9,352 nucleotides of DNA, taken from assembly GCA_903930515.1 (NCBI GenBank), contig CAIYYW010000285.1, positions 1 to 9,352 of the forward strand. The letters run 5' to 3'. The notes beneath the pieces are model-generated. The model searched no databases. It was not told the origin of the DNA and saw only the letters and a list, made by a program, of their open reading frames with translations. Positions 1 to 6,545 of the stretch are shown piece after piece (the stretch's first letter is position 1; the number at the start of each line of letters is the position of its first letter). Source of the stretch: an uncultured delta proteobacterium. Lineage in GTDB: Bacteria > RBG-13-61-14 > DRUE01. The translations under genes were made by a program, and so were the position numbers.

Positions 1-2771
1 AAAGAAAGCTTGACCGTCTTGATTTCAAAATGCCCCACCGAAATGGTAACAGAGTTTGCAGCCGCGTTCAAAGGCTTCGGGTTAAGCTCAAGCAGGTCCG
101 TCTCGGCCGCGGCCACAATCTTGAGCGCCGGATTGACTTGCAGGGTGGCGCTGATGTCCCTGCCCTCCCCCTCCACAATCCGGATGATGATGGAACCGTC
201 GTCTTCCGCCTTCTTCACCTGCGCGATATAGGCGCTGTCGCTCTCAAGCGAGAACCAACCGGCCTGGGCCGGGAGTTTGCCCGAATGAGGAGACGTAAAA
301 ACCGCGGCCGCGGGCGTGTTGTAATTATAGGCGGCTTGAGACACTTTCCCCTCTCGCCATCCGCCCTGGTGGGGATAGAGCGCGAGATGGGCCCAATGCT
401 CGCCGGCGTCGGTCTGGGGGAAGGCGATGATTTTTTCCAGCGGGTTCACCTCCCGGGCTGCCCCTGCCGCGGCAGGGTATTTGGCGTTCTTGATGATGCT
501 CATCCTGAATCCTTTGCCATCCTCGGTCAGGCTCAATCCGTGTTTGCCGAAGTTGAGCAGGGCCACTCCGAAATCGTTATTGGAAAGGTCCGCCCATTTT
601 CCCACCGGCATTTCCGTGCGCGCTTTGTCCCAGGGTATGGTCGGATGGGTTGACCGCTCAATCACGGCGTAAGGGATTTCCGCGGCGACCTTGTCGGTCA
701 CGACCGTGGTATTGAACTCCAGCTTGACCAGGGTTTCCTTCCAGCGCAGATCGGTCCAGGTCAAAAATTCCACCAGGGGCGACCCGGCTGAGACCGTGAT
801 CCACTGCTTGAAGCTGCTCGGCCCGGCCCGGCGTTCCACCAGGACGCGGCTGAAAACCGGGCCTTGGCTGTCAATTTTCACGGAGCAGGATTCCGGGACC
901 GGGACCGGATGGGCCTGGTAATCCGCGGCGAGGTTCCAGGCGGAATATTTTTCAGGCCGGTCCTGGAAGGCAAGAATCCGGTTGCTCGGTTTTGAGATTA
1001 ATTCCCGGTCCGAGCTTTTGTCATAGAGCGAAATCAGCAGCCCGTTTTTTTTGCTCACCGCGATTCTCACCAGCTCGTTTTCCAAAGTGACCGCGTCTGC
1101 GGATTCGCTCGCCAGAGGCCCCTGAAGACGGCTGGACTGGCCGCGCTTGACCAAAAAGATTTTCCAGCCCAGGGCCGGCAGGGTATCCGGAATGAACGAT
1201 AAAAAAGTCCCCCCTTCAGGGCTGGTTGAAACCTGGCTCGCCAACTCCGCTCCCTGCGGATTGAAAACCTGAAATTCACCCGGAGTGACTTTCATTCCGA
1301 CCGGGTCTCTCCGCTCCCATCCGAGCGGGTTGAAAACCAGGATCGGCTCTGCGCCCGGGAGGCTGGTCCGGCTCTCAACATTATCGGCGAGATAAACGAG
1401 CGAGGAATTGAGAGCGGCCTCGGTTAATCCCTGGATTTGCCGATACTGAACCCGGGCGTCCGCGTAAACCTCGGGAATGCTGGACCCGGGAAGGATGTCG
1501 TGGAACTGGTTGAAGAGGGCGAGCTTCCAGGCCCGGACCAGGTCGCTCATCGGGTATCGGCCTCCCAAGAGGAAAGCCAGACTGGAGGCGGCCTCCGCGG
1601 TCCTCAGGTTTGCCTCGGCCTTGCGGTTGGCGCGCTTGATCCATTCCTCGGTGGTCAGAACCCCCTGATGGAAATCCAGATACAGTTCATCGTTCCAGGT
1701 CGGGAGCCGGTCGGAATATTGGTCAAAAGCCGCGAACAACCGGGGCGCAGTGGCCAATTTGCCGAACCCCAACTCCTGCAGGGCCAGTTGCCGTTCAATC
1801 TCAAAATCTTTCGGGCCGTTGCCCCCGTCTCCGGCTCCGTAAAAAGTCCCCATCACCGGGATCAGGTCTTGGCTGAGTTTATCGCTGATTTGTTCCGGCG
1901 CGGTCAGATAGCCCGCAACCAACCGCTCGCCCGGTTTCAAGAGCAGACGGGTGTCGCGGAATCCCTTGCCCACCCTTTGGCTCAAATCCCCGAGCGGGGC
2001 GAGCAAATAATCTTTGCGCCGGGGAGGCCGGAACTCGGAGTCTTTAAAATAGTTTTTCTTGCCGGGAGTGGGACAGATATAAGTCTGGATCCGGGAACCG
2101 TCCGGTGCCTGCCAGAAGAAAATATGGAACGGGAAGATATTGTAGTCGTTGAGGGCCGGCTTGTAAGTCCAGAGATATTTCTGTCCGGCTTTGGCCAGGA
2201 ATTGAGGCAGGTTCCAGTTGAAGCCGAAGGAATCTGGAATCCAGGCCACATCGCTGATATGCCCGAAGTTCTGAAGAAAAAACCTCTGGCCGTAAAGCTG
2301 CTGCCGGACCAGGGATTCCCCTTCCGGCATATTGCAGTCCGGCTCCACCCACATCCCTCCCACCAGGACCCACCGGCCGTCTTTTTCCGCTTCCTGGATC
2401 TCGCGGAAAAGATCGGGCCGGGTGTCCTTGATCCATTGGTAATATTGCGGAGAACTCTGATGGAAGCTGAAGCCCGGAAAGCGCCTGCTGTTTTTCAGGG
2501 CGTTGGCAAAAGTTTTCGGGCACTTGTAATCGCGGGTCTGGCGCCAGCGCCAGAGCCAGGCCGCGTCTATATGCGACTGGCCGACGGAATAGATCAAGAG
2601 TTGTTCCGGCTTAAGCCCCACTTTCTTGAGCTCGCGGGTATAGTCGTTTTTTATCCACTGGACCAGCTTCGGGCTGATTTTTCCAGGATTTTCTTCCCGG
2701 CAATTGAACAGGGACAGGCCGAGAATAAAGGCCAGGGTTAAAGCCAGGGAAATTTTAAATGGCTTTTTCAT
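1..2771 (-). CDS. Exported GH38 alpha-mannosidase, downstream copy (3' end cut by window edge)
   Basis: Reading leftward from ATG 2771-2769, 923 codons are open to the window edge without a stop. The last residues, FEIKTVKLS, align with FEIRTLKLK near the end of the neighbouring paralogue, so only a handful of codons are missing. GH38 enzymes are retaining, zinc-dependent alpha-mannosidases. Visible here are the HxD zinc motif in QSHIDAAW (H67, D69), the nucleophile motif PDSFGFNWNLPQ (D180), a GAGDGGNGP loop (D315, candidate acid/base by family position), WNDELYLDFHQG, and the zinc histidine H424 in NQFHDILPGSS. The N-terminus is a signal sequence (MKKPFKISLAL...) ending in LSLFNC. C24 could be a lipidation site, but N at -1 is not a standard lipobox residue. 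Identity to the upstream copy is about 60% by hand count over the N-terminal 200 residues and about 70% over the last 240. The SD is weak (only GGGA-like purines before the ATG), unlike most upstream genes. The family is near certain; the natural substrate is unknown. Confidence 0.94.
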   Translation of the reverse strand, partial: MKKPFKISLALTLAFILGLSLFNCREENPGKISPKLVQWIKNDYTRELKKVGLKPEQLLIYSVGQSHIDAAWLWRWRQTRDYKCPKTFANALKNSRRFPGFSFHQSSPQYYQWIKDTRPDLFREIQEAEKDGRWVLVGGMWVEPDCNMPEGESLVRQQLYGQRFFLQNFGHISDVAWIPDSFGFNWNLPQFLAKAGQKYLWTYKPALNDYNIFPFHIFFWQAPDGSRIQTYICPTPGKKNYFKDSEFRPPRRKDYLLAPLGDLSQRVGKGFRDTRLLLKPGERLVAGYLTAPEQISDKLSQDLIPVMGTFYGAGDGGNGPKDFEIERQLALQELGFGKLATAPRLFAAFDQYSDRLPTWNDELYLDFHQGVLTTEEWIKRANRKAEANLRTAEAASSLAFLLGGRYPMSDLVRAWKLALFNQFHDILPGSSIPEVYADARVQYRQIQGLTEAALNSSLVYLADNVESRTSLPGAEPILVFNPLGWERRDPVGMKVTPGEFQVFNPQGAELASQVSTSPEGGTFLSFIPDTLPALGWKIFLVKRGQSSRLQGPLASESADAVTLENELVRIAVSKKNGLLISLYDKSSDRELISKPSNRILAFQDRPEKYSAWNLAADYQAHPVPVPESCSVKIDSQGPVFSRVLVERRAGPSSFKQWITVSAGSPLVEFLTWTDLRWKETLVKLEFNTTVVTDKVAAEIPYAVIERSTHPTIPWDKARTEMPVGKWADLSNNDFGVALLNFGKHGLSLTEDGKGFRMSIIKNAKYPAAAGAAREVNPLEKIIAFPQTDAGEHWAHLALYPHQGGWREGKVSQAAYNYNTPAAAVFTSPHSGKLPAQAGWFSLESDSAYIAQVKKAEDDGSIIIRIVEGEGRDISATLQVNPALKIVAAAETDLLELNPKPLNAAANSVTISVGHFEIKTVKLS

Positions 2772-2786
2772 TCCCGATTTTCCCAA

Positions 2787-2862
2787 GGGGATATTCCCCG
2801 ACCCCAGCCGAAGGATTTCCGGCCGGGCGATCCCTCCCGCCCGAAAAATATCCCGCGGCCGG
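2787..2862 (-). other. Structured intercistronic spacer between the two mannosidase genes
   Basis: The 96 bases between the stop of the upstream mannosidase (2868) and the start of the downstream one (2771) hold several inverted repeats. CGGGCG 2824-2829 pairs with CGCCCG 2838-2843 across an 8-nt loop. CCGGCC 2819-2824 can pair with GGCCGG 2857-2862 outside it. GGGGA 2787-2791 pairs with TCCCC 2795-2799 across a 3-nt loop, ending 15 nt before the downstream ATG. None is followed by a clean U-run in the minus direction, so a strong intrinsic terminator is not supported. An mRNA structure that separates expression of the two copies is an inference. Confidence 0.5.
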
Positions 2863-2867
2863 TTTGC

Positions 2868-5660
2868 TCACTTCTCCGTGATCTTTAGTTTCAGGGTCCT
2901 GATTTCAAAATGGCCGACCAAAAGGGTCAGGGAGTCTCCGCTCGATTTCAAGGGTTTGGGATTCAGCTCCAGTAAATCGGTTTCCTGCGCAGAGCCGATC
3001 TTAAGCATCGGGTTCACTTTCAAGGTCGCGCTGGTGTCCTTACCCTCTCCCTCCACGATCCGGATGATGATGGAATCGTCATCCTCCGCCTTCTTCACCT
3101 GCGCGATGTAGGCGCTGTCGCTGCTCAGCGAGAACAGGCCGGCCTCGGCCGGAAGCGTTCCGGAATGTGCCTTGGCGGAAACGACCACTGCCGGCGTGTT
3201 GTATTCATACGCGGCCCGGTAAACCTTTCCCTGCTGCCAGCCGCCCTTATGCGGATAGAGCGCGAGATGCGCCCAGTGCTCGCCCTGGTCGGTATGGGGG
3301 TTGGGGATGGCGAGGGAAGACATATTGACATTCTTGGCTTCCGGCGCCGGGGTCGGGTAGCGCGCGGCCTTGATGATGCTCATCCTCCAGCCGGTCCCGT
3401 CCTGGTTCAGGCTGAAACCGTATTTGCCGAAATTGATCAGGGCCAGTCCGAAATCCTGGTTGGACAGGTCGGTCCATTTTTCCACCGGCATTTCCGTGCG
3501 CGCCTTGTCCCAGGCCACTTTCGGATGGGTGGACCGCTCAATCACGGCGTAGGGTATTTCCGCGGCAACCTTGTCGGTCTCAATGACGGTATTGAATTCC
3601 ACCTTGACCAAAGTTTCCTTCCAGCCCATATCCGCGCGGGTGATGATGTTGAGCAGGGGCGAGCCCATAGAGATGGTGAGCCATTGTTTGAAATCGGTCG
3701 GGAACCCCTTCCGCTCAATCAGGACGCGGACGAACAGGGGCCCCTGCGATTCCACTTTCAGCGCGGTAACTTCCGGCACGGCCACCGGGTTGCTCAGGTA
3801 ATTTTCCGAGATATTCCAGGCCGAATATTCCTTGGGCTGATCCTTGTAAGCCAGGATTTTATTGCTCGGCCTTTTCAATAGTTCCTTGGCCAGCCGCTTG
3901 TCATAGAACGAATTGAGCAGGCCGGATTTCCTGTCCACCGTGAAGCTGACCAGATCGTTCTCAACCTTGATTACGCTCTTGCCGTCATTGACTTGCGGAC
4001 CGGAGAGCGCGCACGCCGCCCCGGCCTTCAGATAAAAAGTCTTCCAGCCCAGGGCCGGGAGCGAGCCGGGCGCGAAATATAAAAAATCGCCGCCCTCTTC
4101 CGCGGCCGCGGTTTGGCTGGGCAGTTCTTTTCCGGACCGGTCAAAGACCTGGAATTTTTCTCCGGCCTTGACCGGGTATTTCACCGGATCGCTTCTTTCC
4201 CATCCCAGCGGGTTAAAGACCAGGATCGGTTCCAGGCCTGCTTGCAAAGGCTGGGTATTGATTTTGGCTTCCAGGCCGCCGAGTTCGGACTGGATGATCT
4301 CGTTGCCGTCCTTTTGAATCTGGTTGTGCTGCTCCCGCGCGTCCTGGTAAACCTCCGCAATGGACGAGCCGGGGAGGATGTCGTGGAACTGGTTTAAGAG
4401 GATCACCTTCCAGATCGCGGTGATCCTGGCCAGCGGGTAATCAATCCCGAACAAAAACCCGGCGCTGGACACGGCCTCAGCTGTGCGCATCAGGGCCTCG
4501 GCCTTGCGGTTGGCGCGCTTGATCCATTCCTGGGTGGTCATCACCCCCTGGTGATACTCCAGATACATCTCGTCGTTCCAGGTGGCGACCCGGCCGGAAT
4601 ATTTTTCCAGCGCGGAGTAAAGCTGGTCCGCGGTTCCGATTTTTCCGTAGCCGAGTTCCTGGAGCGCAAGTTGTTTTTCAATCTCCATCGGGAGCGGTCC
4701 GTGTCCGCCGTCCCCGAGCCCGTAGAACGCTCCCACCACCGGCATAATTTCATTGCTCAGGTTTTCCTCAATCGCCTGCGGAGTGGTCAGGTAATTTGCG
4801 GTCAGTTTTGATCCCGGCTTGAGCAACAATCTGGTCTCGCGGAAGTTCGCGGCCAACTGCATTCCGCCCACTCCCCCGCCCGGTTTGAGCAGGTAGTCTT
4901 TTCCGGAAAAGGGCTTCAGCTCCTGGAAGGGAAACCAGGTCGGGAGCGGCACAATCGGGCAGATGTGGGTCAGGACCTGGGAGCCGTCCGGGGCCTGCCA
5001 TTGAAAAAGGTGGAAGGGAAAGATGGTGTCCTTGTTCCAGGTCAGCTTGGAGGTCCACATATATTTGCAGCCGCTTCTCGCCGCGAACTGGGGCAGGTTC
5101 CAGTTGTATCCGAACGAATCCAACAGCCAGGCGATGTCCGTGGTATGCCCGAATTTCTGCAGGAAATATCTCTGGCCGTAAAGGAATTGCCGGACAAAGG
5201 ATTCCCCCTCCGGCAAATTGCAATCCGGCTCCACCCACATCCCCCCGACCGCTTCCCATCTTCCCTGCTTCTCATACTGGACGATCTTTTGGAAAATCGC
5301 CGGGTCATACTGTTCAATCCACTCGTAATATTGAGGGGCGCTCTGGTGGAAATTAAAGGACGGGTAGGTCTCAATGTTCTGGATCGCCATTCCGAAGGTG
5401 ATCTTGGTTTTGGACTCCGCGGTCTGGCGCCAGCGCCATCTCCAGGCCGCGTCAATATGGGACTGGCCGATGGAAAAAACCTGAAGGTCCTCGGGCTTCA
5501 AGCCCGTGCCCTTCAAGCCGGAAAGGTATTGCGCCTTGGTGGTCCGGATGGTTGACTCGCTGACCTTTCCCTTTTCCTGCTGCTCTTCCGCCCGCGCAAA
5601 CAGCCCAAGCGTGAAGACCAAGACCAAACCCGACAGAACCAGCTTTTTTCTCCAGTTCAT
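2868..5660 (-). CDS. Exported GH38 alpha-mannosidase, complete upstream copy (930 aa)
   Basis: This is a complete zinc-dependent retaining alpha-mannosidase of family GH38, predicted to release terminal alpha-mannose in the periplasm or outside the cell. Residues 1-24 form a Sec signal peptide (MNWRKKLVLSGLVLVF... ending ARA before EEQQ). The N-terminal catalytic domain, roughly 58-340, carries GQSHIDAAW (zinc ligands H68 and D70), the nucleophile motif LDSFGYNWNLPQ (D181) and GLGDGGHGP (D317, probable acid/base). The middle helical part, about 360-445, has WNDEMYLEYHQG, KRANRKAEA and the zinc histidine H426 in NQFHDILPGSS. A long beta-rich C-terminal domain follows, about 480-925. Length is normal for bacterial members. 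The start is fixed by AGGAGGT (5667-5673), 7 nt before the ATG, and by a 4-base ATGA overlap with the 77-aa gene upstream, which implies translational coupling. All expected catalytic and metal residues are present, so the enzyme is probably active. The exact glycan (N-glycan, mannan or other) cannot be read from the sequence. Confidence 0.96.
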   Translation of the reverse strand: MNWRKKLVLSGLVLVFTLGLFARAEEQQEKGKVSESTIRTTKAQYLSGLKGTGLKPEDLQVFSIGQSHIDAAWRWRWRQTAESKTKITFGMAIQNIETYPSFNFHQSAPQYYEWIEQYDPAIFQKIVQYEKQGRWEAVGGMWVEPDCNLPEGESFVRQFLYGQRYFLQKFGHTTDIAWLLDSFGYNWNLPQFAARSGCKYMWTSKLTWNKDTIFPFHLFQWQAPDGSQVLTHICPIVPLPTWFPFQELKPFSGKDYLLKPGGGVGGMQLAANFRETRLLLKPGSKLTANYLTTPQAIEENLSNEIMPVVGAFYGLGDGGHGPLPMEIEKQLALQELGYGKIGTADQLYSALEKYSGRVATWNDEMYLEYHQGVMTTQEWIKRANRKAEALMRTAEAVSSAGFLFGIDYPLARITAIWKVILLNQFHDILPGSSIAEVYQDAREQHNQIQKDGNEIIQSELGGLEAKINTQPLQAGLEPILVFNPLGWERSDPVKYPVKAGEKFQVFDRSGKELPSQTAAAEEGGDFLYFAPGSLPALGWKTFYLKAGAACALSGPQVNDGKSVIKVENDLVSFTVDRKSGLLNSFYDKRLAKELLKRPSNKILAYKDQPKEYSAWNISENYLSNPVAVPEVTALKVESQGPLFVRVLIERKGFPTDFKQWLTISMGSPLLNIITRADMGWKETLVKVEFNTVIETDKVAAEIPYAVIERSTHPKVAWDKARTEMPVEKWTDLSNQDFGLALINFGKYGFSLNQDGTGWRMSIIKAARYPTPAPEAKNVNMSSLAIPNPHTDQGEHWAHLALYPHKGGWQQGKVYRAAYEYNTPAVVVSAKAHSGTLPAEAGLFSLSSDSAYIAQVKKAEDDDSIIIRIVEGEGKDTSATLKVNPMLKIGSAQETDLLELNPKPLKSSGDSLTLLVGHFEIRTLKLKITEK

Positions 5661-5890
5661 TTGGAAACCTCCTGCTCCAGATTCTGATTTATTTTCAGGG
5701 AACGCCGATACGCGGTATAGGCCGCGCTCAAATGACAGATCCAGCCCAAAGTTCCCCCGGACCCGATCCAGAAACCGGGGGTGATGATCAGCCAGAAAAT
5801 GCCGCGCCAGATGTCGTGGTTATAAAACTGGCCCACGCCCGGAATGATCAGGCTGAAGACCGTGGATGTGGTCGGGTTTCGCTTTTCCAT
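5657..5890 (-). CDS. Small TM2-like membrane protein (77 aa)
   Basis: The 77-residue protein has a short basic N-terminus and a hydrophobic stretch at about 10-38 containing SLIIPGVGQFYNHDIWRG, which resembles the PGxGQFYxG signature of TM2-domain and related small membrane proteins. A second hydrophobic segment spans about 40-60 (WIGSGGTLGWICHLSAAY), and a short charged tail (RRSLKINQNLEQEVSK) follows. The predicted topology is a two-helix hairpin in the inner membrane. Its TGA overlaps the ATG of the downstream mannosidase (ATGA). Its own ATG lies 7 nt after the TAA of the 39-aa gene, and the bases before it (TAATCCTTGA) have no recognisable SD, so translation probably depends on ribosomes finishing the previous gene. 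The function is unknown. The TM2 resemblance is by motif only. Confidence 0.82.
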   Translation of the reverse strand: MEKRNPTTSTVFSLIIPGVGQFYNHDIWRGIFWLIITPGFWIGSGGTLGWICHLSAAYTAYRRSLKINQNLEQEVSK

Positions 5891-5897
5891 TCAAGGA

Positions 5898-6017
5898 TTA
5901 TTTATCTTGAGAGTGTAGCTTGCTGAAATGCAAATACAGGGCGTAAGTGATGATAAAAGAAAAAATGAACACCCCGGCCGGGATGATGATCCCGAAAATA
6001 ATCGTGCTCCGACTCAT
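5898..6017 (-). CDS. Tiny single-pass membrane protein (39 aa), candidate transporter accessory subunit
   Basis: The ATG at 6017-6015 opens a 39-codon frame ending in TAA 5900-5898. The product starts MSRSTIIFGIIIPAGVF and is one long hydrophobic helix (about residues 5-29) with a short polar tail ending KLHSQDK. It is convincing despite its length: AAGGAGG sits 7 nt before the ATG, and the ATG overlaps the TGA of the preceding 53-aa gene by ATGA. Very short one-helix partners are known for other sodium-coupled transporters, such as MetS in the MetP/MetS pair, and the operon position after a symporter suggests a comparable role. There is no sequence proof of that; the alternative is an unrelated small membrane protein. 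Confidence 0.8.
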   Translation of the reverse strand: MSRSTIIFGIIIPAGVFIFSFIITYALYLHFSKLHSQDK

Positions 6018-6175
6018 TTGCCCGCCTCCTTAGCTTTTTTGATCTGCTCCCGTTTTTTATAGTTATACCAGGCAAAGATCAATCCCATGAACGAGGCGAT
6101 ATACGCCAGACTCATCCCGATCAGCTTGCCTCCCCCGGACTGCACGAAATTCATCCAGACATTTTGATCGCTCAT
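6014..6175 (-). CDS. Small single-pass membrane protein (53 aa)
   Basis: The frame runs from ATG 6175-6173 to TGA 6016-6014 and gives 53 residues beginning MSDQNVWMNFVQSGGGKLIG. One membrane segment (about 18-38, LIGMSLAYIASFMGLIFAW) is followed by a strongly basic tail (YNYKKREQIKKAKEAGK), which by the positive-inside rule puts the C-terminus in the cytoplasm. A GGAGG-type SD lies 7 nt before the ATG. Both ends overlap neighbours by ATGA: the start with the 95-aa gene, the stop with the 39-aa gene. The organisation (one helix plus basic tail) resembles small scaffold subunits such as CcmD, but no haem-export genes are nearby, so that assignment is not made. An accessory subunit of the co-transcribed symporter is the favoured inference. 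Confidence 0.82.
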   Translation of the reverse strand: MSDQNVWMNFVQSGGGKLIGMSLAYIASFMGLIFAWYNYKKREQIKKAKEAGK

Positions 6176-6459
6176 TTCCGTTCCTCCCATTTGGACACGC
6201 TTTCCACCTGCTTCAGGAACTCCGCCTGTCTCCGCTCGTATTCGTCGGACACCGCCCTCAGTTTCGGGTCAATCACGAAATACATCACCAGGGTGGCGGC
6301 GATCCCTCCGATCAGATACACCCACCCGATCGGTCTCTCCAAAAGCACCAGCACCAGTCCGAGCGAGACGAAGATATAAGAAACCGGCGACATAATGCAG
6401 GCCACCAATTCCTCCCATCCCCATTTCTCAGCGCTTTCCGGCGTATAGGTCTTTGCCAT
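6172..6459 (-). CDS. Two-helix membrane protein with charged C-terminal helix (95 aa)
   Basis: The 95-residue protein has a polar N-terminus (MAKTYTPESAEKWGWEEL), two adjacent membrane segments at about 20-40 (CIMSPVSYIFVSLGLVLVLL) and 44-63 (IGWVYLIGGIAATLVMYFVI), and a highly charged, probably helical tail (DEYERRQAEFLKQVESVSKWEERK) that could form a coiled coil. AAGGAGG precedes the ATG with about 5 nt spacing after GGAGG. The TGA overlaps the next gene's ATG. It is the first gene after the symporter, 86 bases downstream. Several SSS symporters pair with about 100-aa two-helix partners (YjcH with ActP, YhdT with PanF, DUF4212 proteins), so topology and position fit an accessory role. I see no clear sequence match to those families. 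Confidence 0.87.
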   Translation of the reverse strand: MAKTYTPESAEKWGWEELVACIMSPVSYIFVSLGLVLVLLERPIGWVYLIGGIAATLVMYFVIDPKLRAVSDEYERRQAEFLKQVESVSKWEERK

Positions 6460-6482
6460 CTTCTCCTCCTTATCTTGCTCGC

Positions 6483-6535
6483 GATCCTGCTTTGCAGGAT
6501 CACTCGTGGCGCAGACACTCTTGTCCGCGCGCCGC
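6483..6535. repeat. Two back-to-back palindromes between symporter and small-protein genes
   Basis: The first is a perfect 8-bp inverted repeat, GATCCTGC 6483-6490 and GCAGGATC 6494-6501, with a TTT loop. The second is imperfect: arm 6506-6516 (GTGGCGCAGAC) and arm 6523-6535 (GTCCGCGCGCCGC) flank ACTCTT. It pairs as 3 bp, one mismatch, then 4 bp. Both lie in the 86-base gap between the symporter stop and the 95-aa gene. No U-run follows in the minus direction, so a processing or stabilising mRNA element, or a dispersed palindromic (REP-like) repeat, is more likely than a terminator. Confidence 0.6.
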
Positions 6536-6545
6536 TTTTATCTTC

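Noticed and set aside
30-653. Plus-strand frame of 207 codons at the left edge, mirrored by one at 3165-3881
   Set aside because: Both are antisense shadows of the conserved C-terminal mannosidase domain. Their similarity to each other only reflects the paralogy of the opposite strand.
1437-2741. Long plus-strand open frame of 434 codons opposite the downstream mannosidase
   Set aside because: It lies wholly antisense to a gene with clear GH38 motifs, has no SD, and reads as Pro/Gly/Arg-rich low-sense protein. The matching antisense frame in the paralogue is split into pieces. It is a by-product of codon bias in a GC-rich gene.
2819-2862. Intrinsic terminator between the mannosidase genes
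   Set aside because: Stable stems exist, but no U-run follows them in the minus direction, so termination is not supported.
6014-6175. CcmD-like haem exporter subunit
   Set aside because: Only the one-helix-plus-basic-tail shape agrees; no other cytochrome c maturation gene is present, and the neighbours are a symporter and glycosidases.
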